The notes: generated from the sequence alone by a model not told the origin. DNA of 5,752 bases from Phycisphaerae bacterium (GCA_029260195.1 JAJDDS010000409.1:1-5752), one strand, 5' to 3'. Shown: positions 1 through 5,752, counted from the first letter of the stretch. A program made the numbers and translations.

Positions 1-405
1 GTTCGGCGCGGAACGCCCGTTAAGAAAAACGCTCAAGGCTGTGTATATGAAACTATTGCTGCGTTGATATCAAGTAAAAATGAAGTTCATGGTGTGACAG
101 TTCGCCTCGGATGGCGCTGATGCTGTCGTCAGCGGCCATGTTTGCGACCGGGATCGTCCAGGCGGCGTAGGGGGGACCGCGTCGTCGTCCTGTCGCACTC
201 GGAGACGCCGCGGAGTGAAGAGGTGGTCCACCCTAGACGAAGTTGATCGCAGGAGTGAGGAAGGACGCCTGCGTGGAGACGGGAGTCGCACGAATCTCGG
301 CTGCCGAGATCGACGGCTTCGGGAGCGCACCGGCACGCGGAGAGCGTATCGGAATCGTGTCAGAGACTCGGGGTACGCCGCCACGCGACCCGGTTGCCAC
401 CCGCT
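1..405. other. Gene-free left flank with AT-rich segment
   Basis: I see no convincing gene here. The first 120 bases hold short open frames running in from the left edge (stops at 64-66 and 118-120 on the plus strand). Either could be the last codons of an upstream gene, but there is too little to recognise. Positions 21-100 contain 29 G or C out of 80, far below the rest of the window, and include a perfect 10-base palindrome, TTGATATCAA, at 64-73. From about 110 onward the DNA is GC-rich again. The open frames there are arginine-rich or lack a ribosome binding site. This is probably the 3' flank of nrnA plus the regulatory or terminal region of an unseen neighbour. Confidence 0.6.
294..310 (-). 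terminator. Hairpin downstream of nrnA, possible terminator
   Basis: A perfect inverted repeat, ATCTCGG-CTG-CCGAGAT on the plus strand, gives a 7-bp stem with a 3-base loop about 95 bases past the nrnA stop. No T-run follows on either strand, so it is not a standard intrinsic terminator. It could stop or stabilise the end of the sat-nrnA transcript, or it could be chance in GC-rich DNA. Confidence 0.25.
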
Positions 406-1428
406 TCAGTCCTGGCGGGCGTCGAGACGATTGATGACCAGCGGGATCACCCGGTCCACCGCTTGCTCGATCGTGCCGTCAATAATTGCGCCGGCGGCCG
501 TCGCGTGCCCGCCGCCGCCGAGAGCGGTCGCCAAGTCGAGTACGTTGATCCCCGATTCACCCCGCAGATTCAATCGCGTCTTCCCCGGTCTCCCTTCGGT
601 GAACAATACCGCGATCTCTATCCCCTGCAGCGATCGGGGGATGCTGATCTGATCGTCGATGTCCGCCGACGTGCAGCCCGCGCCCGTGATCTCCGCGTAG
701 GAGGCGGTGCTGTACGCCACACGCCCGTCCGCCACCACGCGGCTGTTGTCGTAGATCACGCGATTCAGGTCGAATTCCGGCTTGCTTTGGCTGCGGCAGA
801 GGTGCTCCCCGATCTCCGCCACTCGCGCGCCGCAGTCAACCAAGTCCGCGGCTGCGTGCAGCGCCGACGATCGCGTCGTCGGGAGCGAAAATCCCACCGT
901 ATCACTGTGAATACCCGCGTAGAGCAGCGACGCCACCAGCGAGTCGATCGGTCGCTCCGAGGCGCGAATCACGCGATACACTAGTTCGGCCGCGCTGCCC
1001 GCCTGCGCGTCGACCCAGTTCACCGCGCCGAAGTTGGTGTTCGACGTGTGGTGGTCGATGTTGATCACCGGACGCCCGTCCGCCCATCCGCCGCCGAGCG
1101 ATCTGTCCACGTTGCAGCGGGGCTTCTGTGCGGTATCAACGGCGATAAACCCGTCGGCGGCGACGAAGTCCTCCGCCGTTGCCAGCGGCAGATCGGTCCA
1201 GTCCGCCATAAACGCCAAGCGGCGCGACAGCGACCCGTCCGGTAGCGACACCTTGGCCGGACCGCCCTCCGCAGGCCACGTCAACGCGACCGCGAACATC
1301 GAGCCCAGACAATCGGCGTCCGGGCGCACGTGTCCGATCACGACCGGTCGCCGGAATGTCTCCAGCGTCTCAACCAGGTTCGCCGGGATCGGCTCCCCGA
1401 AAGATGCTGGCTCGATCGTGTTTGGCAT
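406..1428 (-). CDS. nrnA: DHH-DHHA1 phosphoesterase, NrnA-like (nanoRNase / pAp phosphatase)
   Basis: This 340-residue protein has the full DHH phosphoesterase signature. It shows H33-V-R-P-D37-A-D39 followed by LGS, D98 in AVDT, the D125-H126-H127 triad in NIDHH, and D176 in GIHSDT. A DHHA1 domain follows with the substrate-binding GGGGH308ATAAG motif near the C-terminus. The metal ligands of the Mn-dependent active site all appear present, and the length fits the family. Known NrnA enzymes degrade 2-5 nt RNAs to mononucleotides and convert 3'-phosphoadenosine 5'-phosphate (pAp) to AMP in the cytoplasm. I chose the ATG at 1426-1428. An earlier in-frame ATG at 1623 would add 65 residues translated from inside sat, and those look like out-of-frame sequence. 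The gene lies 17 bases after the sat stop on the same strand, so co-transcription is likely. That context favours a pAp-clearing role, though nanoRNA turnover is equally compatible. No strong Shine-Dalgarno is visible, so translation may be coupled to sat. Confidence 0.92.
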   Translation of the reverse strand: MPNTIEPASFGEPIPANLVETLETFRRPVVIGHVRPDADCLGSMFAVALTWPAEGGPAKVSLPDGSLSRRLAFMADWTDLPLATAEDFVAADGFIAVDTAQKPRCNVDRSLGGGWADGRPVINIDHHTSNTNFGAVNWVDAQAGSAAELVYRVIRASERPIDSLVASLLYAGIHSDTVGFSLPTTRSSALHAAADLVDCGARVAEIGEHLCRSQSKPEFDLNRVIYDNSRVVADGRVAYSTASYAEITGAGCTSADIDDQISIPRSLQGIEIAVLFTEGRPGKTRLNLRGESGINVLDLATALGGGGHATAAGAIIDGTIEQAVDRVIPLVINRLDARQD

Positions 1429-1445
1429 CTGCAAACCGGAGCCCG

Positions 1446-2600
1446 CTATGACTTCATCGAGGCGATCAGGATGTCCGCGACCTCGGGACGCGAGAATTCG
1501 ATCGGCGGCCGCTCGCCCTTGCTCAGCATGTCGCGCACCTTCGTCCCGCTCAGGAAGATCTTGTCCTCCCCAGGATGTGGGCAAGTCTTCGCACTGACCA
1601 TCGACTCGCACGACTTGCACCACGAAGAGTGCTCGAAATTCAGCGTCGTGATCTTCAGATTGCCCGCCGGCAGTTGCTCGAAGATCTTCTGCGCGTCATA
1701 CGTCCCGTAATACGTTCCCACGCCCGCGTGATCGCGCCCTACGATGAAGTGTGAGCAACCGTAGTTCTGCCGCAGAATCGCGTGCAGAATGGCTTCGCGC
1801 GGACCGGCGTACCGCATGGCGGCTGGCAGAACAGACAGCTCCGTGCGATCCGGCACGTAGTATTTCTCGATCAGCGTCGTGTAGCAGGTCATCCGAACGT
1901 CGGCGGATATGTCGCCCGCCTGCGTCTGTCCGATCAGCGGGTGGATCAGCAGCCCGTCGCAAATCTCCAACGCACACTTCGTCAGGTATTCGTGCGCGCG
2001 GTGGATCGGGTTGCGCGTCTGAAAACCGACCGCAGTCTTCCACCCGAGTTCCGTGAACCGCGCCCGCGTCCGCTCCGGCGTCAGCCGATACTTCGCGAAG
2101 TCGGGGTCATATTTCGGACACACCACCTCGATCGGACCCGCCAGGCAGACATCCCCCTCGGACATCAACACCCCGACCCCCGGGTGCTCAGTTTCGGTCG
2201 TCCCGAACGCCAGCTCAGCCTGCTTGGTCTTGTCGTGCGGATACTTCTCTTCGACGGTCAACATGCCCAGCAGCCGGCGATCGTCGTCCAGCAGGGCGAC
2301 CTTAACGCCGACCCGGATCCCGTCGGCGGTGATTGCGTCCACGGCGCAAGTGATCGGAATGGGCCAGGCGGTCCCGTCGGCCAGCGTCATCTTCTCGCAG
2401 ATGCTGTCGTAGTCCGCCTGGTTCACGAACCCGGTCAGCGGGCTCATCGCCCCAACCGCGATCATCTCCAGATCGCACTGCTGCCGCTCGGTCAGAACCA
2501 AGGCCGGGTCATCGCCGCGGTAAGGGCCAAGTCGTCCGTTCTCGTTGATTCGATTGATCAGCGCCCCCCCGTGGGGCGGAATGAGCCCTTCGCTAGCCAT
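1446..2600 (-). CDS. sat: Sulfate adenylyltransferase (ATP sulfurylase)
   Basis: This 384-residue protein forms adenosine 5'-phosphosulfate (APS) and pyrophosphate from ATP and sulfate, the first step of cytoplasmic sulfate activation. It begins with the family N-terminus LIPPHGGALINRI. It carries the ATP-binding motif QTRNPIHRAHE (residues 194-204), HPLIGQTQAGD (220-230) and GRDHAG (288-293), then the C-terminal FLSGTKVRDML segment. Cys328, Cys331, Cys340 and nearby His342 resemble the structural zinc site known in some bacterial and thermophile Sat enzymes. The size is that of the stand-alone enzyme, with no fused APS kinase domain. It belongs to the Sat family, not the CysD/CysN type. The ATG at 2598-2600 is supported by a good ribosome binding site at 2607-2614. 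The protein looks intact. Sat works in either assimilation or dissimilatory sulfur metabolism. With no apr, dsr, cysC or cysH gene in view the direction cannot be fixed, but an nrnA-like partner suggests a route that releases pAp. Confidence 0.97.
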   Translation of the reverse strand: MASEGLIPPHGGALINRINENGRLGPYRGDDPALVLTERQQCDLEMIAVGAMSPLTGFVNQADYDSICEKMTLADGTAWPIPITCAVDAITADGIRVGVKVALLDDDRRLLGMLTVEEKYPHDKTKQAELAFGTTETEHPGVGVLMSEGDVCLAGPIEVVCPKYDPDFAKYRLTPERTRARFTELGWKTAVGFQTRNPIHRAHEYLTKCALEICDGLLIHPLIGQTQAGDISADVRMTCYTTLIEKYYVPDRTELSVLPAAMRYAGPREAILHAILRQNYGCSHFIVGRDHAGVGTYYGTYDAQKIFEQLPAGNLKITTLNFEHSSWCKSCESMVSAKTCPHPGEDKIFLSGTKVRDMLSKGERPPIEFSRPEVADILIASMKS

Positions 2601-2606
2601 GGACCG

Positions 2607-2614
2607 TCACCTTT
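2607..2614 (-). promoter_or_regulatory. Ribosome binding site of sat
   Basis: Read on the minus strand, AAAGGTGA lies six bases before the ATG at 2600. It matches the anti-Shine-Dalgarno well and fixes the sat start. The TGA inside it is also the stop of a doubtful minus-strand frame that runs in from upstream. Confidence 0.7.
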
Positions 2615-2663
2615 TTCTGTCGCCGTACCCTATGAATCCCGTCCGACACCGAACGGGAACCGC

Positions 2664-2692
2664 ACCATAGGGAATCGCGGCAAGCACCGCAA
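2664..2692 (-). promoter_or_regulatory. Weak promoter candidate for sat-nrnA
   Basis: On the minus strand TTGCGG and TATGGT are separated by exactly 17 bases (3/6 and 4/6 matches to sigma-70 consensus). Transcription would begin near 2657 and give a leader of roughly 55 bases before sat. Matches this loose are common by chance. Confidence 0.2.
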
Positions 2693-3036
2693 CCACCGTG
2701 GCGATCCGGTCCGCTGAACGATCGCATCCCACCCTGAGGGGGGCGATCCCGTCGGCACACGCGGATTGAAGAGCGTGTGTGAAACATCCGGCGGCAGGGG
2801 TCATATCCCCAATCGCAAGCGCGGGGCATGGTCGATGCGAACCCTGTCCCTGGGAAACCCGCTCGCCGGCACTTCGGCGCTCGGTGCATGCGCTCAACGC
2901 CTGATCGCGCCTCCGATACGACTCCGGAAACCGCGGCAGTGCCATTCGCGGCTGACACCTTGACCGCGCCCGACTCCAGGCGGGAGCCGTATGGGGCAAT
3001 CCTCCACGCACGGATCTGCGCGGGGGTGCCGGGCGA

Positions 3037-3051
3037 CGGCAGTCCCTGCCG
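3037..3051. repeat. Compact inverted repeat (6-bp stem, 3-base loop)
   Basis: CGGCAG-TCC-CTGCCG is perfectly self-complementary and sits about 150 bases past the stop of the acidic-tail gene. No T-run follows it. It may be a second end-of-transcript hairpin or chance. Confidence 0.3.
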
Positions 3052-3169
3052 CGATACTCTTGCGTGGATGGATGTACCGGTCGCTCGCCGACCCTGTTGG
3101 GGTGTCGAGCGTTGTGCCGTGAGCGCGAGGGGGCGCAGGGACACGGGGAGCGGACGAGCGGCCACAGAT

Positions 3170-3188
3170 TGGCGCGGAGACCGCGCCA
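3170..3188 (-). terminator. GC-rich hairpin just after the acidic-tail gene
   Basis: TGGCGCGG-AGA-CCGCGCCA (plus-strand reading) forms a perfect 8-bp stem with a 3-base loop, starting 14 bases past the TAG of the minus-strand gene ending at 3203. Position and stem strength suit a transcription terminator or 3'-end stabiliser. On the minus strand it is followed by AATCTGTGG instead of a T-run, so U-tract-dependent termination is not supported. Confidence 0.45.
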
Positions 3189-3202
3189 TGTCGCGCGGGC
3201 GA

Positions 3203-4399
3203 CTACGGAGTAGGGGCTGTGTCGGAATTCGGGGTATCAGCCGTGTCGTCCGCGGAGTCGGGCGCATCATCGTCGGGCGATTGGTCGTTAGAGTCTTCGG
3301 TTTCGTCGCCGGCGTCTGGCTTGTCCTCGGCGTTGTCGGCGTCCGGTTCAGGATCGGTCGCGAGGTCTGGGGCGATGATGAGCGGGGCTGCGGACGCAAG
3401 GCGCATGACTTCGCGGGGCTGATTCGCCGGGAAACTCTCGGTGCTGATTCGGTCAAGCGTTGCGGCGCACCATTCGCGGGTGGCGGCTTGCTCGTCGCCA
3501 TCGGTGGAAGACCAAGCGTCGCAGATTTCGGTCTTGACGAGGAAGGTCGCGTGGGTGGCGGCGAGACGCTCGCGGTCGGTGGCGAACCATTCGCGCGATC
3601 GCTCTTCGAGCTGGAGCAACAGAGCCCATGCAACCGTGTGGCCGCCACCCTGGGCGAGATAGCGGCAGCGCAGCAGCCTGGCGAAGAAGTCGTAGCGTAC
3701 GGCGCCTTGCCGGCGTGGTTCAGCCGGTCGGGGGAGGGATCGCATCGCCCGATCCGCGCGACCCGCCCGGCCGTAGAGCACTCCCTGCCACAGCATGGCG
3801 GCGGCGGCGACTTCGGGACGGTCGTCCTCGAGGTACTCGGCGAGGTCGCGGGCCGCGTCGCGATACCGTTTCTTGCCTTCGTCGCTCGTGTCGCCGTCGA
3901 CGCTGGCGCGTATCGCGTTGTTGAAGGCGTGGAAGAGTTCGATGGTCGAGTCGAAGTAGTCGGTGGCAGCGTCAACTTGGTCGGGCGTCCCGCGGTAATG
4001 CTCGAGGTCCTCGCGCGCGGACTCGAGCGCGGCGCCTGCCTGATCGGTGAGTTCTTGGACGCGCTGCCGATCGGATGCGTCGCCAAGTCCGAGGAGCAGA
4101 CGTGACAACGGGGGTTCGCATTGGGCTGCGAGAATGGCGCTGACGGCGGCAAGCCGCGTCTCGACGCGTCGGTCGGGCGCGTCGGCCTGCTCGGCGGCTG
4201 TCATAGCGGCGGTGGATTGGTCGGCGAGCCAGCGACCGAAGGACGCTTCGTCGGCGATGCCATCGGGGAATCTTGCGGTGCTGAGGGCTGGCTTCGACGT
4301 CGCATCGTTCGGCGCGTCGGTCGGTGTTGCCTGTGCGATGGCAGTGATCGCCACAGCGAGGAGAAACAAATGATCAGTTGCGCGGTGCGCGGTGCTCAC
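3203..4399 (-). CDS. Exported helical protein with acidic C-terminal tail, function unknown
   Basis: I do not recognise the family of this 398-residue protein. It begins with a Sec-type signal peptide: a hydrophobic core LFLLAVAITAIA at residues 11-22 and a likely AQA cleavage site at 22-24. Residues about 45-340 are Ala-, Arg- and Glu-rich and look mostly helical. The segment around 195-222 (AAAAMLWQGVLYGRAGRADRA) resembles a tetratricopeptide-type helix pair, so a repeat-scaffold role is possible. Residues 347-398 form a disordered tail with about 20 Asp/Glu and a single Lys. The start is a GTG at 4397-4399, chosen because a strong AGGAG lies seven bases upstream and the signal peptide follows directly. 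The gene is divergent from the VWA gene and ends just before a strong hairpin. An envelope or periplasmic location is inferred from the signal peptide. The acidic tail could bind cations or basic partners, but nothing proves this. Confidence 0.85.
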   Translation of the reverse strand: MSTAHRATDHLFLLAVAITAIAQATPTDAPNDATSKPALSTARFPDGIADEASFGRWLADQSTAAMTAAEQADAPDRRVETRLAAVSAILAAQCEPPLSRLLLGLGDASDRQRVQELTDQAGAALESAREDLEHYRGTPDQVDAATDYFDSTIELFHAFNNAIRASVDGDTSDEGKKRYRDAARDLAEYLEDDRPEVAAAAMLWQGVLYGRAGRADRAMRSLPRPAEPRRQGAVRYDFFARLLRCRYLAQGGGHTVAWALLLQLEERSREWFATDRERLAATHATFLVKTEICDAWSSTDGDEQAATREWCAATLDRISTESFPANQPREVMRLASAAPLIIAPDLATDPEPDADNAEDKPDAGDETEDSNDQSPDDDAPDSADDTADTPNSDTAPTP

Positions 4400-4406
4400 G
4401 CTTGGA

Positions 4407-4411
4407 CTCCT
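4407..4411 (-). promoter_or_regulatory. Ribosome binding site fixing a GTG start
   Basis: On the minus strand AGGAG stands seven bases before the GTG at 4399. It is the clearest Shine-Dalgarno in the window and decides the start of the acidic-tail gene, since no ATG precedes the signal peptide. Confidence 0.75.
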
Positions 4412-4464
4412 GGATGGGGGGCTGACACCAGATGCCCGACACCGTCATTCGATGCCGCAACGCG

Positions 4465-4493
4465 AGAATAGACGCTCTCCGCGCGTGACGCAA
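4465..4493 (-). promoter_or_regulatory. Promoter candidate for the acidic-tail gene
   Basis: On the minus strand TTGCGT (4488-4493) and TATTCT (4465-4470) are spaced by 17 bases. The -10 element is a form common in GC-rich genomes, while the -35 match is poor (3/6). Transcription would start near 4458, giving a leader of about 60 bases. The -35 box lies inside the dyad at 4476-4510. Confidence 0.35.
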
Positions 4494-4510
4494 CGATTGT
4501 CTTGCGGAGA
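4476..4510. repeat. Dyad over the leftward promoter
   Basis: TCTCCGC at 4476-4482 is matched by GCGGAGA at 4504-4510, with 21 bases between. A second, overlapping dyad is CGCAA (4489-4493) and TTGCG (4502-4506). Both surround the candidate -35 box, so they could be repressor or activator half-sites. Seven-base arms also arise by chance in GC-rich DNA. Confidence 0.3.
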
Positions 4511-4548
4511 TGCCGTGTTGACCTGTTGCTTTAGATCGTGTCCACACC

Positions 4549-4561
4549 GTCTCGACGAGAC
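4549..4561. promoter_or_regulatory. Perfect palindrome GTCTCG-A-CGAGAC, possible operator
   Basis: Six-base arms mirror each other exactly around a single A. The site ends 18 bases before the -35 box of the rightward promoter, a usual place for an activator site, and lies between the two divergent promoters. No regulator gene is in view and I cannot name a matching family. Confidence 0.35.
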
Positions 4562-4579
4562 TCTTGGCGCGGGCGTGCG

Positions 4580-4608
4580 TTGACCGACGTGAATTGGGGT
4601 CGTAAACT
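4580..4608 (+). promoter_or_regulatory. Sigma-70-like promoter for the VWA gene
   Basis: TTGACC (4580-4585) and TAAACT (4603-4608) match the consensus at 5/6 and 4/6 positions with the ideal 17-base spacing, the best promoter match I found in the window. Transcription would begin near 4615, downstream of the in-frame ATG at 4611. That rules out that ATG for this transcript and leaves a leader of about 125 bases before the ATG at 4740. Confidence 0.55.
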
Positions 4609-4618
4609 AAATGCGGAG

Positions 4619-4703
4619 GGGCGGACATTGTTCGCCCAGTGGCGTTGAACTCCCGCGGGCATGGCTCTTGTTTGACGGTAACGCGCGACCGTCTGGCGCC
4701 ACT
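4619..4703 (+). promoter_or_regulatory. Potentially structured 5' leader of the VWA gene
   Basis: Complementary segments follow one another without gaps. GGGCGGA (4619-4625) can pair with TTCGCCC (4631-4637), with one G-U pair. AGTGGCG (4638-4644) pairs with CGCCACT (4697-4703), enclosing a hairpin GACGGT (4674-4679) with ACCGTC (4688-4693). The block starts almost at the predicted transcription start and ends about 36 bases before the start codon. It matches no riboswitch class I know. It may be a regulatory leader, or the pairing may simply reflect GC-rich sequence. Confidence 0.35.
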
Positions 4704-4739
4704 CGCCGGCCGACCGCGCACCCACCGACCATTGAGACC

Positions 4740-5720
4740 ATGACCGAACCACTCGATGTAGCCGCATCACCCCAGTCGGAGTCGCCGCGCGACGACGCGC
4801 GCGAGAAGCCGACGATCGTGCGCGCCGGGAGTCTCGCGGGCCGGGCGGTCGTCATGGTGTGGGGGGTCTCGGTGCTGTATCACGTCGTGCTGTTCGTGGC
4901 GATGTATCTCCTGCCGTGGTTGGCTGACATGGCGAGGGATGGGTCCGACGCGCCGCCGCCTTTTACGAGTATCGAGGGTGCGGTGGATCAACCGGTGACA
5001 TCCCTCACGCCGTCGCCGCGGGCGGACAGTAAGCCGGAGCTGACCGAACGTGAGCGACTGGAATTCAAGCCAAAACAGTTTCAGTCGATGGACGCGATGA
5101 CGTCATCGCCGCGGGACGAGTTGAGAATTCTGGGGATCGGCACGGGCGGCGGCGATCTCGGCGAGCGCAGTTTCGCGATGCCGTTGGGCGGCGGCGGGCC
5201 GGATTTCTTCGGGCTCGGCGGGCAGGCGCGGGGGGCGCGGAAAATCGTCTATGTCGTTGATCGCTCGGGGTCCATGCTGAACACGTTTGGTGGCGTCGTG
5301 AAGGAGCTCAAGGAATCCATCGGCGCGTTGCGCAGGACGCAGCGGTTTCACGTGATCTTCTTTAACTCGGGGGCGGCGTTGGAGAATCCGCCACGGCGGA
5401 TGGTCAGCGCGATCCAGGCGCACAAACGCGCGGCGTTCCAATTCTTCGACACCATCACGCCGATGGGCGACACCGACCCGCGGCCGGCGATGCGGCGCGC
5501 GTTTGCGGTTGAGCCTGATTTGATCTACTTTTTGACCGACGGAGAGTTCGACGCCCACGCCGAGAGCATGTTCAAGATGCTGGAGAAGATGAACCGGCGG
5601 CGGCAGGTGCGAATCTTCACAATTGCGTATGTCGAACAACAGGGCGCGGCAGTGTTGGAGCGGATGGCGCGCGAGCACAACGGCGAGTATCGATTTGTTT
5701 CGGAAGATGAGATATTTTAG
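4740..5720 (+). CDS. Membrane-anchored VWA-domain protein
   Basis: This 326-residue protein has a short, charged N-terminus (1-35) and one membrane helix at about 36-60 (VVMVWGVSVLYHVVLFVAM). A Pro-, Ser- and Gly-rich linker to about 165 follows, then a von Willebrand factor A domain from about 168 to the end. The metal-ion-dependent adhesion site is intact: D174-R-S176-G-S178, T245 in MGDTD, and D267 in FLTDGEFD. Basic residues before the helix predict an N-in topology with the VWA domain outside the cytoplasm. VWA domains with this site bind a protein partner through a divalent metal. The FFGLGG linker followed by the VYVVDRSGSM strand is typical of planctomycete envelope proteins. I chose the ATG at 4740. 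The frame is open back to an ATG at 4611, but those 43 extra codons precede the predicted transcription start and do not look conserved. No clear Shine-Dalgarno is present. The partner and process are unknown. Confidence 0.88.
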   Translation: MTEPLDVAASPQSESPRDDAREKPTIVRAGSLAGRAVVMVWGVSVLYHVVLFVAMYLLPWLADMARDGSDAPPPFTSIEGAVDQPVTSLTPSPRADSKPELTERERLEFKPKQFQSMDAMTSSPRDELRILGIGTGGGDLGERSFAMPLGGGGPDFFGLGGQARGARKIVYVVDRSGSMLNTFGGVVKELKESIGALRRTQRFHVIFFNSGAALENPPRRMVSAIQAHKRAAFQFFDTITPMGDTDPRPAMRRAFAVEPDLIYFLTDGEFDAHAESMFKMLEKMNRRRQVRIFTIAYVEQQGAAVLERMAREHNGEYRFVSEDEIF

Positions 5721-5752
5721 GCTGTCCCCCACGGCCACCGCGCGCGGATGGG

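Larger units (their letters stand above)
2615..3202. other. Long spacer between sat and the acidic-tail gene
   Basis: About 590 bases without a convincing gene. Both strands have open frames here, but their translations are rich in Arg, Ser, Pro and Cys and have no recognisable motif. They mostly continue as out-of-frame shadows of the gene at 3203-4399. One minus-strand stretch, about 2830-3000, has a somewhat codon-like GC-rich third position (translation includes APYGSRLESGAVKVSAANG), so a decayed gene cannot be excluded. The spacer contains a weak promoter candidate for sat and two compact hairpins, listed separately. I recognise no riboswitch consensus, and no tRNA-like sequence. Confidence 0.5.

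Noticed and set aside
70..384. Minus-strand 104-codon frame downstream of nrnA
   Set aside because: Extremely rich in Arg and Ser, with no motif, as expected for chance frames in GC-rich spacer.
243..434. Plus-strand 63-codon frame starting with TTG, convergent with nrnA
   Set aside because: The translation looks fairly normal, but there is no ribosome binding site, it overlaps the nrnA end by 29 bases, and no motif is recognised. A database hit in relatives would revive it.
1429..1623. N-terminal extension of nrnA to an ATG at 1623
   Set aside because: The 65 extra codons lie wholly inside or just after sat in another frame. The ATG at 1428 directly precedes recognisable family sequence.
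1782..2717. Plus-strand 311-codon frame opposite sat
   Set aside because: Antisense to a gene with clear catalytic motifs. Long opposite-strand frames are expected at this GC content.
2828..4105. Plus-strand 425-codon frame opposite the acidic-tail gene
   Set aside because: Mostly the antisense of a better supported gene, Gly-, Arg- and Val-rich, with no recognisable domain or promoter.
2593..4152. Minus-strand 519-codon frame across the spacer and the acidic-tail gene
   Set aside because: Its Pro, Ser, Arg and Thr composition is that of an out-of-frame reading. The other frame has a signal peptide and a strong ribosome binding site.
4611..4739. N-terminal extension of the VWA protein to an ATG at 4611
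   Set aside because: That ATG is upstream of the predicted transcription start near 4615. The added residues resemble untranslated leader, and the membrane helix is complete from 4740.
5721..5752. Terminator for the VWA gene
   Set aside because: Only 32 bases remain after the stop and no complete stem-loop is visible in them.

Overview
The window is GC-rich bacterial DNA carrying four complete protein genes and no RNA gene, CRISPR array or mobile element that I can recognise. The best lineage guess is Planctomycetota. It rests mainly on the right-hand gene: one N-terminal membrane helix, a Gly-rich linker with an FFG motif, then a VWA domain opening with VYVVDRSGSM. That layout is very common in planctomycetes. 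Weak Shine-Dalgarno sites and loosely packed genes fit this but do not prove it.

Layout. Positions 1-405 hold no convincing gene: an AT-rich stretch (about 36% GC at 21-100), then GC-rich spacer with a short hairpin. On the minus strand, sat (ATP sulfurylase, 1446-2600) is followed after 17 bases by nrnA (DHH-DHHA1 phosphoesterase, 406-1428), so the two probably form an operon. Positions 2601-3202 are about 600 bases without a convincing gene: a ribosome binding site and a weak promoter candidate in front of sat, and two GC-rich hairpins nearer the next gene. A minus-strand gene at 3203-4399 encodes an exported, helix-rich protein of unknown function with a very acidic tail. A 340-base divergent spacer (4400-4739) holds promoter-like sites in both directions, two dyads and a potentially folded leader. 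The plus-strand gene 4740-5720 encodes the membrane-anchored VWA protein.

How the genes fit together. Sat makes APS from sulfate and ATP, the entry step of sulfate activation. When APS is phosphorylated to PAPS and then used by PAPS reductase or sulfotransferases, pAp is released. NrnA-family enzymes hydrolyse pAp as well as very short RNAs, so this sat-nrnA pair looks like sulfate activation coupled to by-product removal. The divergent pair (exported acidic-tail protein and VWA protein) probably acts at the cell envelope. A shared role is inferred only from the shared spacer.

I found no clear new defence, mobile or RNA-guided system. The least explained items are the folded leader before the VWA gene, the acidic-tail exported protein, and the 600-base gap upstream of sat.
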